This document shows positions 1-10,265 of a stretch of DNA of 64,000 nucleotides, one piece after another. The translations under genes and the position numbers were made by a program. The notes beneath the pieces were generated by a model, which ran no database searches, was not told the origin of the DNA, and saw only the letters and a program-made list of their open reading frames with translations. Source of the stretch: Rathayibacter tritici (GTDB lineage Bacteria > Actinomycetota > Actinomycetes > Actinomycetales > Microbacteriaceae); contig NZ_PSWS01000058.1 in the NCBI RefSeq assembly GCF_002932875.1, forward strand, positions 224,415 through 288,414. The letters run 5' to 3'. Position 1 is the stretch's first letter. The number at the start of each line of letters is the position of its first letter.

Positions 1-825
1 GCGGAACTGCTGCACGGAGGCGGCGAGTTCGTCGTGCACGATCGCATAGAGATCGACATCGACGTTGTCTCTGAGCACGACCGCGCTCTTGGCCAGGACC
101 GCGTCGAGGGCGGCAGCCTGGTCGCGCAGCTTGCCCGCTCGCTCGTACTCCATCGCGCCGGCGGCCTCGCGCATCTCCTTCTCGAGTTCGCCGATCATCC
201 GCCGGTCATGACTGCCCATGAAGGCGACGAAACGATCGACCATCTCGCGGTGCTCCGCAAAGGTGACCCGGTGCGAGCAGGGCCCGCCGCAGCGTCCGAT
301 CTGCGACGCGAAGCAGGGTTTACCGCTCTGCATCGCGCGCTTGTAGGTGGAGTCGTTGCAGGTCCTGATCGGGAACGCCTTGATCATCAGGTCGATCGTC
401 TCGTGGATCGCCCAGATCTTCGGGTAGGGCCCGAAGTAGCGGGCCTTGCGAATTTTCGCGTTGCGCGTGACCATCACTCTCGGCGCCTCGTCGCCGAGCG
501 TCACCGCCATATAGGGGTACGACTTGTCGTCGCGGAACTTGACGTTGAAGGGCGGGTCGAACTCGTTGATCCAGGTGAATTCGAGCTGGAGTGCCTCGAC
601 GTCGGTCCCCACGACGGTCCACTCGACTCCCGAGGCCGAGGTGACCATCCGCCGAGTTCGCTCGTGCAGGCTCGGGAGTGGCGCGAAGTAGTTGCTCAGC
701 CGAGCGCGGAGGTTCTTGGCCTTGCCCACGTAGAGCACCCGACCCCGGGCGTCCGTGAAGCGGTACACGCCCGGGAGGGTCGGGATCTCGCCCGGCTTCG
801 GCCGGAAGTCGACTGTCTGCGTCAT
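1..825 (-). CDS. uvrC: UvrABC excinuclease subunit C, N-terminal part (cut by window edge)
   Basis: UvrC makes the two incisions around a DNA lesion marked by UvrA/UvrB. The 275 visible residues start [20 protein letters not shown] and hold the GIY-YIG nuclease domain (about residues 12-95, with PGVYRF and [14 protein letters not shown]), which makes the 3' incision. A UvrB-binding UVR helix pair follows near residues 205-245 ([15 protein letters not shown]). The C-terminal RNase H-like nuclease and helix-hairpin-helix domains lie beyond the left edge, so completeness cannot be judged. The gene starts 14 bp after the uvrA stop and is probably cotranscribed with it. The ATG at 825 matches the usual UvrC N-terminus. 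Confidence 0.95.
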   Translation of the reverse strand, partial: MTQTVDFRPKPGEIPTLPGVYRFTDARGRVLYVGKAKNLRARLSNYFAPLPSLHERTRRMVTSASGVEWTVVGTDVEALQLEFTWINEFDPPFNVKFRDDKSYPYMAVTLGDEAPRVMVTRNAKIRKARYFGPYPKIWAIHETIDLMIKAFPIRTCNDSTYKRAMQSGKPCFASQIGRCGGPCSHRVTFAEHREMVDRFVAFMGSHDRRMIGELEKEMREAAGAMEYERAGKLRDQAAALDAVLAKSAVVLRDNVDVDLYAIVHDELAASVQQFR

Positions 826-839
826 GCCTCTCGCTCGCG

Positions 840-3761
<2,922 letters not shown>

Positions 3762-3767
3762 TCCGAA

Positions 3768-3773
3768 AGTGTA
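3768..3773 (-). promoter_or_regulatory. Candidate -10 box of a leaderless uvrA promoter
   Basis: TACACT on the minus strand, six bases before the GTG start. Transcription starting about 7 nt after the box would begin at the start codon itself. No good -35 hexamer is visible. Confidence 0.5.
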
Positions 3774-3853
3774 TGCGGAGCCACCGACATCGCCCGAGGC
3801 GTTCGCTGGGCGCTGATCCGCCGGTCCCTCCCCTTGCCGATCAGCGCTCTCGA

Positions 3854-5920
3854 TCACGACAGGTGGCCGGCCTTCTCCATCTGCCGCAGCTCGCGCTTGA
3901 GCTCCTGGACCTCGTCGCGCAGCCGGGCCGCAAGCTCGAACTTGAGCTCGCCCGCCGCCTGGAGCATCTGACCATTGAGGTCCGCAATGATCGCCTCCAG
4001 GTCGTTGCCGCCGTTGGCCGCGAGTCCCTGCCGGCGCAGGTTGGGCGTAGGACTCTTCTTCTTGGAGTCGCGGCCGGCGAGCAGCTTGGCGGTATCGGCC
4101 CCCTCACGGGCGAGGGCGTCGGTGATGTCGGCGATCTTCTTGCGCAGCGGCGTCGGGTCGATGCCGTGGTCGAGGTTGTAGGCGACCTGCTTCTCGCGCC
4201 GGCGGTCGGTCTCGTCGATCGCGAGTCGCATCGAGTCGGTCACCTTATCGGCGTACATGTGCACCTCGCCCGAGACGTTGCGGGCAGCGCGGCCGATGGT
4301 CTGGATGAGCGACGTCGACGAGCGGAGGAAGCCCTCCTTGTCGGCGTCGAGGATCGCCACGAGCGACACCTCGGGAAGGTCGAGACCCTCGCGCAGCAGA
4401 TTGATGCCGACGAGGACGTCGTACACCCCGGCGCGCAACTCCGAGAGGAGCTCGACTCGGCGCAACGTGTCGACGTCCGAGTGCAGGTACCGCACGCGAA
4501 CGCCGGCCTCGGTGAGGAAGTCGGTCAGCTCCTCCGCCATGCGCTTGGTCAGCGTCGTGACGAGCACCCGCTCATCGCGCTCGGTGCGACGCGTGATCTC
4601 CTCGAGCAGGTCGTCGATCTGGCCCTTGGTCGGCTTGACAACGATCTCGGGATCGATCAGTCCGGTGGGGCGGATGATCTGCTCGACGATGCCGTCGGCG
4701 ATCCCCATCTCGTAGCGACCGGGGGTCGCCGAGAGGTAGACCGTCTGGCCGACGCGAGACGTGAACTCCTCCCACTTCAGCGGGCGGTTGTCCATCGCCG
4801 AGGGCAGACGGAAGCCGTGCTCGACGAGGGTGCGCTTGCGAGAGGCGTCGCCCTCGTACATCGCGCCGATCTGCGGCACAGTGACGTGCGACTCGTCGAT
4901 CACGACAAGGAAGTCGTCCGGGAAGTAGTCGAGCAGACAGTGCGGGGCCTCGCCCGACTCGCGGCCGTCGATGTGCCGGGAGTAGTTCTCGATGCCCGAG
5001 CAGAAGCCGATCTGCTGCATCATCTCGAGGTCGAAGGTGGTGCGCATCCGCAGCCTCTGAGCCTCGAGGAGCTTGTTCTGCTTCTCGAGGTCGGCCAGAC
5101 GTACCTCGAGCTCCTGCTGAATAGTGTCGATCGCCCGATGCATGACGTCCTGGCTGGCGACATAGTGCGAGCCGGGGAACACCGAGACCGACTCGAGCTT
5201 ACGGACGATGTCGCCGGTGAGCGGATGCAGTGTGTACAGAGCCTCGATCTCGTCGCCGAACATCTCGATCCGGATCGCGAGTTCCTCGTACATGGGGATG
5301 ATCTCGATCGTGTCGCCCCGCACCCGGAAGGTTCCCCTGGCGAAGTCGACGTCGTTCCTGGCGTACTGCATCGAGACAAACTTGCGGATGAGGCGGTCGC
5401 GGTCCACGCGCTGGCCCACCTGGAGCGCCACCATCGCCTCGAGGTACTGCTCGGGCTGGCCAAGGCCGTAAATGCAGGAGACGGTGGAGACGACGATCAC
5501 GTCCCGGCGGCTCAGGAGCGAATTGGTGGTGGAGTGCCGCAACCGCTCGACCTCGGCGTTGACCGAGCTGTCCTTCTCGATGAAGGTGTCGGTCTGCGGG
5601 ACGTAGGCCTCGGGCTGGTAATAGTCGTAATACGAGACGAAATACTCGACCGCATTGTTCGGGAAGAGTTCGCGGAACTCGTTGGCCAGCTGCGCGGCGA
5701 GCGTTTTATTGTGCGCGAGAACGAGAGTGGGACGCTGCACGGCCTCGACGAGCCACGCGGTGGTGGCCGACTTGCCGGTTCCGGTGGCGCCGAGCAGCAC
5801 GACATCGGTCTCGCCGGCGTTGATCCGAGCGCTCAGGTCGGCGATGGCGGCGGGCTGATCACCGCTCGGCTTGTACTCGCTGACGACCTCGAACGGGTGC
5901 ACGGCACGGGTTGGCTCCAT
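3854..5920 (-). CDS. uvrB: UvrABC excinuclease subunit B
   Basis: UvrB is the helicase-fold subunit that verifies damage and recruits UvrC. The 688-residue protein starts [20 protein letters not shown], as expected for the family. It shows Walker A GATGTGKS near residue 43, the beta-hairpin region [12 protein letters not shown], the DESH box, helicase motif QTIGRAARN and a C-terminal UVR domain ([16 protein letters not shown]) that binds UvrC. An in-frame extension of 55 codons upstream is rejected: it has no family similarity, and a TACGCT -10 box sits 7 nt before the ATG at 5920. The gene is followed by uvrA after 92 bp. Confidence 0.95.
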   Translation of the reverse strand: MEPTRAVHPFEVVSEYKPSGDQPAAIADLSARINAGETDVVLLGATGTGKSATTAWLVEAVQRPTLVLAHNKTLAAQLANEFRELFPNNAVEYFVSYYDYYQPEAYVPQTDTFIEKDSSVNAEVERLRHSTTNSLLSRRDVIVVSTVSCIYGLGQPEQYLEAMVALQVGQRVDRDRLIRKFVSMQYARNDVDFARGTFRVRGDTIEIIPMYEELAIRIEMFGDEIEALYTLHPLTGDIVRKLESVSVFPGSHYVASQDVMHRAIDTIQQELEVRLADLEKQNKLLEAQRLRMRTTFDLEMMQQIGFCSGIENYSRHIDGRESGEAPHCLLDYFPDDFLVVIDESHVTVPQIGAMYEGDASRKRTLVEHGFRLPSAMDNRPLKWEEFTSRVGQTVYLSATPGRYEMGIADGIVEQIIRPTGLIDPEIVVKPTKGQIDDLLEEITRRTERDERVLVTTLTKRMAEELTDFLTEAGVRVRYLHSDVDTLRRVELLSELRAGVYDVLVGINLLREGLDLPEVSLVAILDADKEGFLRSSTSLIQTIGRAARNVSGEVHMYADKVTDSMRLAIDETDRRREKQVAYNLDHGIDPTPLRKKIADITDALAREGADTAKLLAGRDSKKKSPTPNLRRQGLAANGGNDLEAIIADLNGQMLQAAGELKFELAARLRDEVQELKRELRQMEKAGHLS

Positions 5921-5927
5921 GATCCGA

Positions 5928-5933
5928 AGCGTA
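5928..5933 (-). promoter_or_regulatory. Candidate -10 box of a leaderless uvrB promoter
   Basis: TACGCT on the minus strand, seven bases before the uvrB ATG, so the transcript probably begins at or next to the start codon. It supports the chosen start. Confidence 0.5.
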
Positions 5934-5971
5934 GCCGTGACCACCGACACCGGGCTCGTCCTGCGCTGGGG

Positions 5972-5987
5972 GCGAACGCGAGTGCGC
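5972..5987. promoter_or_regulatory. Possible LexA (SOS) box upstream of uvrB
   Basis: GCGAAC-GCGA-GTGCGC agrees with the actinobacterial/Gram-positive SOS box pattern (half-sites TCGAAC and GTTCGA separated by 4 nt) at 9 of 12 positions. It lies about 50-65 bp upstream of the inferred uvrB transcription start. This is only a similarity call. Confidence 0.3.
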
Positions 5988-6005
5988 GCGTCCGGGACGC
6001 CGCCA

Positions 6006-6153
6006 GTTCGATTTGCAGGGGATACAGGCTCCGCGACGGCGCACAAGCGGAGGAGAGCGCTCCACGCGCGGGAAGACCTGCACATCGCACGCCTTCCTGC
6101 AGATCGGACGACGGCCCGGCGAGCGGACGGCGGCCCGGCGAGCGGTGCGGGTC
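6006..6153. repeat. 19-bp repeat array with inverted halves, uvrB-coaE gap
   Basis: One copy in A orientation (GTTCGATTTGCAGGGGATA, 6006-6024), a 34-nt gap, then about five successive 19-nt units in the opposite (B) orientation. The B units start at 6059, 6078 (CTGCACATCGCACGCCTTC), 6097 (CTGCAGATCGGACGACGGC), 6116 and 6135, and the last two are more diverged. The array runs to the coaE stop codon. The same repeat family occurs at 40.3 and 58.4 kb. Confidence 0.75.
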
Positions 6154-6748
6154 AGCGCGTCAGGCGCTCCCAGAGTGCGTCGGCCTGGGCGAGCGTCTCG
6201 TCAAGGGTTCCGGAGGCGTCGATCACGACGTCGGCGAGAGCCAGGCGCTCCTCGTCGCTCGCCTGCGAGGAGACGCGGGCGCGCGCCTGCTCCTCCGTCA
6301 TACCGCGCACCGCGACCAGCCGCTCGATCCGGGTCCGCTGCGGTGCCTGCACGACGACAACCTCGTCGAACTCCCGCGCACCGCGGCCCTCGGCCAGCAG
6401 CGGGACATCGTAGACGACCACGACGTCCGGATCCGCCGCGGCCGCCTCCGCGAAGAGGCGCTGCGAGCGGAGTGTCACCGCCGGATGGGTGATGGCGTTC
6501 AGATCGGCGCGCGCGACTGCGTCCGAGAAGACGATTGCGCCGAGGGCTGCGCGGTTGAGGGCGCCGTCGGAGCGGATCACAGCCGGGCCGAACCGCTCGA
6601 TGATTGCCGCTAGTGCGGGCTCCCCCGGCTCGACGACCTGCCGGGCGAGGACGTCAGCATCGACGATCACGGCTCCGTGCTCGGCGAGACGGCGGGCGAC
6701 GGTGGACTTGCCCGAGGCGATGCCTCCGGTGAGGGCGACGAGATGCAC
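6152..6748 (-). CDS. coaE: Dephospho-CoA kinase
   Basis: Last step of coenzyme A synthesis: ATP-dependent phosphorylation of the 3'-hydroxyl of dephospho-CoA. The 198-residue cytosolic P-loop kinase begins MHLVALTGGIASGKSTVARR, with the P-loop at residues 8-16, followed by DADVLARQVVEPG and the typical helical lid with RIERLVAVRGM. The length is normal. The GTG start at 6748 has a TAGGGT -10 box (6755-6760) 6 nt upstream, so it may have its own leaderless promoter between the rpsA terminator and the gene. It follows rpsA on the same strand, an arrangement common in Actinobacteria. The 19-bp repeat array touches its stop codon. Confidence 0.95.
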   Translation of the reverse strand: MHLVALTGGIASGKSTVARRLAEHGAVIVDADVLARQVVEPGEPALAAIIERFGPAVIRSDGALNRAALGAIVFSDAVARADLNAITHPAVTLRSQRLFAEAAAADPDVVVVYDVPLLAEGRGAREFDEVVVVQAPQRTRIERLVAVRGMTEEQARARVSSQASDEERLALADVVIDASGTLDETLAQADALWERLTR

Positions 6749-6754
6749 CCGGCC

Positions 6755-6760
6755 ACCCTA
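6755..6760 (-). promoter_or_regulatory. Candidate -10 box of a leaderless coaE promoter
   Basis: TAGGGT, six bases before the GTG start of coaE and just downstream of the rpsA terminator hairpin. Confidence 0.4.
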
Positions 6761-6788
6761 CCCAGCCGAGCCGTGACCCTGGAGACGC

Positions 6789-6822
6789 CGAACGGCCGGC
6801 CCCCGAGGGAACCGGCCGTTCG
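6789..6822 (-). terminator. Hairpin terminator downstream of rpsA
   Basis: A perfect 11-bp inverted repeat, CGAACGGCCGG / CCGGCCGTTCG, with a 12-nt loop, lies 31 bp after the rpsA stop. There is no U tract, which is common in GC-rich Actinobacteria. Confidence 0.7.
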
Positions 6823-6830
6823 ATGCGACG

Positions 6831-6858
6831 TGCTCGCGATCAGTTGCTCGCGATCAGT
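6831..6858. repeat. 14-bp tandem duplication across the rpsA stop codon
   Basis: TGCTCGCGATCAGT occurs twice back to back. In the rpsA reading direction it duplicates the last Asn codon and the TGA stop. Confidence 0.85.
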
Positions 6859-8308
6859 TGCTGGAGGACAGCTTTTCGCGCAACGCGGCGAGGGACTCGT
6901 CATCGGCGAGAGTGCCGCCGGTGGTCGCCTCGCTGGTGAAGCCAGCGCCGACCGAGACACCCTCGGAGACGGTCGCCGCCTCCTCCTGCGACTTGACGAC
7001 CTGGGCCTTGTGGGCCTCCCAGCGCGCCTGAGCAGCGGCGTACTCCAGCTCCCAGGCCTCACGCTGAGACTCGAAGCCCTCGCGCCACTCGTTGGTCTCG
7101 GGGTCGAAGCCCTCGGGGTACTTGTAGTTCCCCTGGTCGTCGTACTCCGTGGCCATGCCGTAGAGCGCCGGGTCGAACTCGGTGCCCTCGGGGTCGACGC
7201 CCTCGTTCGCCTGCTTGAGCGAGAGGGAGATGCGGCGACGGTCGAGGTCGATGTCGATGACCTTGACGAACACCTCTTCGCCGACCGACACGACCTGCTC
7301 GGCGAGCTCGACGTGCTTGCCCGACAGCTCGGAGATGTGGACGAGGCCCTCGATGCCGTCCGCAACGCGGACGAAGGCACCGAACGGAACAAGCTTCGTG
7401 ACCTTGCCCGGCGCGACCTGTCCGATCGCGTGGGTGCGGGCGAAGACCTGCCACGGGTCCTCCTGCGTCGCCTTGAGCGAGAGCGATACGCGCTCGCGGT
7501 CGAGGTCGACCTCGAGAATCTCGACGGTGACCTCCTGGCCCACCTCGACGACCTCGGAGGCGTGCTCGATGTGCTTCCAGGAGAGCTCGGAGACGTGGAC
7601 GAGACCGTCGACGCCGCCGAGGTCGACGAACGCACCGAAGTTGACGATCGACGACACGACGCCCTTGCGGACCTGACCCTTGTGCAGGTTGTTCAGGAAC
7701 GTGGTGCGGCTCTCGGACTGCGTCTGCTCGAGGAGCGCGCGACGCGACAGAACCACGTTGTTGCGGTTCTTGTCGAGTTCGAGGATCTTCGCCTCGATCT
7801 CCTGGCCGAGGTACGGCGTGAGATCGCGGACACGGCGCAGCTCGATGAGCGACGCCGGAAGGAAGCCGCGGAGGCCGATGTCGACGATGAGACCGCCCTT
7901 GACGACCTCGATGACCGAGCCGGTGACGACGCCGTCCGACTCCTTGATCTTCTCGACGTCGCCCCACGCACGCTCGTACTGCGCGCGCTTCTTGGAGAGG
8001 ATCAGTCGCCCCTCCTTGTCCTCCTTCTGGAGGACGAGGGCCTCGACACTGTCGCCCACGTTGACGACCTCGGAGGGGTCGACGTCGTGCTTGATGGAGA
8101 GTTCGCGCGAGGGGATGACGCCCTCGGTCTTGTACCCGACGTCGAGGAGGACCTCGTCGCGGTCGATCTTCACGACGGTGCCTTCGATGAGGTCTCCGTC
8201 GTTGAAGAACTTCAGAGTCTTTTCGACCGCGGCAAGAAAGTCTTCAGCAGACCCGATGTCGTTGATCGCGACCTGCTTGGTTGCCTTGTCGGTCGTTGCG
8301 GTTGTCAT
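6854..8308 (-). CDS. rpsA: 30S ribosomal protein S1
   Basis: Ribosomal protein S1 binds mRNA at the small subunit. The 484-residue protein contains four S1 (OB-fold) RNA-binding repeats, roughly at residues 35-105, 122-187, 208-276 and 293-362. Examples are SIVNFGAFVDLGGVDGLVHV and LVPFGAFVRVADGIEGLVHI. An acidic, low-complexity C-terminal tail of about 120 residues follows. Four repeats is usual for Actinobacteria, compared with six in E. coli. The start MTTATTDKATK at 8308 is the first ATG of the frame. The gene has its own promoter and terminator. A small duplication at its end repeats the stop codon. Confidence 0.96.
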   Translation of the reverse strand: MTTATTDKATKQVAINDIGSAEDFLAAVEKTLKFFNDGDLIEGTVVKIDRDEVLLDVGYKTEGVIPSRELSIKHDVDPSEVVNVGDSVEALVLQKEDKEGRLILSKKRAQYERAWGDVEKIKESDGVVTGSVIEVVKGGLIVDIGLRGFLPASLIELRRVRDLTPYLGQEIEAKILELDKNRNNVVLSRRALLEQTQSESRTTFLNNLHKGQVRKGVVSSIVNFGAFVDLGGVDGLVHVSELSWKHIEHASEVVEVGQEVTVEILEVDLDRERVSLSLKATQEDPWQVFARTHAIGQVAPGKVTKLVPFGAFVRVADGIEGLVHISELSGKHVELAEQVVSVGEEVFVKVIDIDLDRRRISLSLKQANEGVDPEGTEFDPALYGMATEYDDQGNYKYPEGFDPETNEWREGFESQREAWELEYAAAQARWEAHKAQVVKSQEEAATVSEGVSVGAGFTSEATTGGTLADDESLAALREKLSSSN

Positions 8309-8491
8309 TAAGGGATGCTCCAGGATGGATGGGTCTCGGGCGGCGGCCCCCTGCGAGCCTCGCGGCTCGGCGGAGTGGTGACCACTGCGGTGGTGAGGAT
8401 GTGCCTCCGACCCCGGAGCGGCGCTTGTTGGACCGGGAACCGGTCCTCCTCACGCGCCGCGGGCGCGGCGGCGCCACACATGTGACAACTG

Positions 8492-8521
8492 AGTTTACCA
8501 ACCCGGCCGGGCGCACAGCAA
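8492..8521 (-). promoter_or_regulatory. Candidate rpsA promoter (-35 and -10)
   Basis: On the minus strand TTGCTG (8516-8521), an 18-bp spacer and TAAACT (8492-8497) resemble a vegetative sigma promoter. It would give a long, about 180-nt leader before rpsA. The leader is GC-rich with several possible hairpins, which could serve autoregulation. Confidence 0.5.
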
Positions 8522-8556
8522 TCTCGACGCGCCCGTCTCGGCCTCGGGATCCGAGC

Positions 8557-10233
8557 TCAGCCCGCGAGACTGGCGCGGAGCGTGTCGAGTCCGACGCCGC
8601 CGAGGTCGAGCGCCCGCCGGTGGAAGCCCGCGAGCGAGAAGCTCGCGCCCTCACGGATCTGGGCCTGGTCGCGCAGCTGCTCCCAGATCCGCTGGCCGAT
8701 CTTGTAGGACGGAGCCTGCCCCGGCCAGCCGAGGTAGCGGTTCACCTCGAAGCGAACGAAGGCGTCGTCCATAGTCACGTTGGCGCGCAAGAAGTCGAGG
8801 GCGGAGTCGGCGGTCCAGCCCCGGCCGGAGCCGGGCATCGGCTTCTGCAGGTGTACTCCGATGTCGAGGACGACGCGCGCCGCGCGCATCCGCTGGCCAT
8901 CGAGCATGCCCAGGCGGTCGGCCGGGTCGTCGAGGTAGCCGAAACTCTCCATCAGCCGCTCCGCGTAGAGGGCCCACCCCTCGGCGTGACCCGACGTGCC
9001 TGCGAGTTGGCGGCGCCAGGTGTTCAGGCGGGCGCGGTTGTGCACCGCCTGCCCGATCTGCAGGTGATGCCCGGGGACGCCCTCGTGGTAGACGGTGGTC
9101 AGCTCGCGCCAGGTGGCGAACTCGGTGACGCCCGCGGGCACCGACCACCACATCCGGCCCGGACGCGAGAAGTCGTCGCTCGGTCCGGTGTAATAAATGC
9201 CGCCCTCCTGGGTCGGCGCGATGCGGCACTCGAGGCGGCGCACCTCCTCCGGGATGTCGAAGGCAGTGCCGGCGAGCTCGCGGACGGAGCGGTCGCTCGT
9301 CTCCTGCATCCAGGCCTGCAACGCGTTGACACCGTGCAGCGTCCGCGCCGGATCGGCCTCGAGGTGGGCGATCGCCTCGGCGACGGAGGCACCGGGCAGG
9401 ATCTCGCGAGCGATGGCCTCCTGCTCGGCCGTCATCCGCGCCAGCTCCTCGATCCCCCACTCGTAGGTCTCGTCGAGGTCGACGACGGCCCCGAGGAAGC
9501 GGCGCGAGTGCAGCGCGTACAGCTCGCGGCCGACGGCATCCTGCTCGGTCGCGGCGGGAGCGAGCTCGCTGCGGAGGAATTGCGCGAGGGAGCCGTACGC
9601 GGCCGAGGCGCGCCGGGCGCCGTCCTCGAGCCGCTGCGCGAGTGAGGCGGGCAGCGAACCGGCAGCGGGAGCGGCCTCGGCGGCCAGCTGGGCGAAGAAT
9701 CCGCGGGGCGCGGCGATCGTGCGGGCCTGCTCCGCGACGAGCTCGACCTGGCGGAGAGCGGGAACCACTCCGGTACGGACCCCCGCGCGAAGGGTCTCGG
9801 CGTAGCCCTCGAGCGCCGTCGGCACGGCCAGCAGCCGCTCGGCGATCGCGTCCCAGTCGGCGACCTCGTCGGTCGGCATCAGGTCGAAGACGTCGCGCAG
9901 CTCCTGGGCAGGGGACGCGATCACGTTGATGTCGCGCAGCGGCAGGCCCGCATCGTGCCCCTCGAGGGCGAGACGGAACTCGGCGCTCAGGTCGGCGACG
10001 GTGACACGGTCGACCTCGTCGGCGGGCTCGACTGCCTCCAGCTCGGCGAGTGCGGACGCCGTCGCGGCCCGCGCGCGCTCGAGGCCGATCGGCGAATAGT
10101 CACCCAGGAGCCCGTTCGCCTCGGCGCGGCCGATGGCGGTGCCGAGGGTGGGGTCGAGGTCGACGAGCGTGTCGACCCAGCGCTCGGCGACGGCGTCGAC
10201 GGCGGTGGGCTCGCGGGGGATGTCGGTGCTCAT
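8557..10233 (-). CDS. DUF885 family protein, putative metallopeptidase
   Basis: A 558-residue soluble protein without signal peptide, starting MSTDIPREPTAVDAVAERWV. The C-terminal half carries HEGVPGHHLQ near residues 382-391, the HExxPGHH motif that defines DUF885, followed by SGHAEGWALYAE with a further Glu. This pattern is consistent with a gluzincin-type zinc site, so peptidase activity is inferred, and the substrate is unknown. The ATG at 10233 is chosen because a TAGGCT -10 box (10241-10246) is 7 nt upstream and the family similarity begins here. The frame stays open through the polA region, but that extension is antisense-like noise. It lies directly downstream of polA. Confidence 0.85.
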   Translation of the reverse strand: MSTDIPREPTAVDAVAERWVDTLVDLDPTLGTAIGRAEANGLLGDYSPIGLERARAATASALAELEAVEPADEVDRVTVADLSAEFRLALEGHDAGLPLRDINVIASPAQELRDVFDLMPTDEVADWDAIAERLLAVPTALEGYAETLRAGVRTGVVPALRQVELVAEQARTIAAPRGFFAQLAAEAAPAAGSLPASLAQRLEDGARRASAAYGSLAQFLRSELAPAATEQDAVGRELYALHSRRFLGAVVDLDETYEWGIEELARMTAEQEAIAREILPGASVAEAIAHLEADPARTLHGVNALQAWMQETSDRSVRELAGTAFDIPEEVRRLECRIAPTQEGGIYYTGPSDDFSRPGRMWWSVPAGVTEFATWRELTTVYHEGVPGHHLQIGQAVHNRARLNTWRRQLAGTSGHAEGWALYAERLMESFGYLDDPADRLGMLDGQRMRAARVVLDIGVHLQKPMPGSGRGWTADSALDFLRANVTMDDAFVRFEVNRYLGWPGQAPSYKIGQRIWEQLRDQAQIREGASFSLAGFHRRALDLGGVGLDTLRASLAG

Positions 10234-10240
10234 GCCTCCG

Positions 10241-10246
10241 AGCCTA
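10241..10246 (-). promoter_or_regulatory. Candidate -10 box of a leaderless promoter for the DUF885 gene
   Basis: TAGGCT, seven bases before the ATG, in the 32-bp gap after polA. Confidence 0.4.
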
Positions 10247-10265
10247 GCCAGGCCGCGCAGCCGGC

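Noticed and set aside
3773-6613. 946-codon plus-strand frame opposite uvrB
   Set aside because: Composition is that of an antisense shadow, and uvrB is unmistakable on the other strand.
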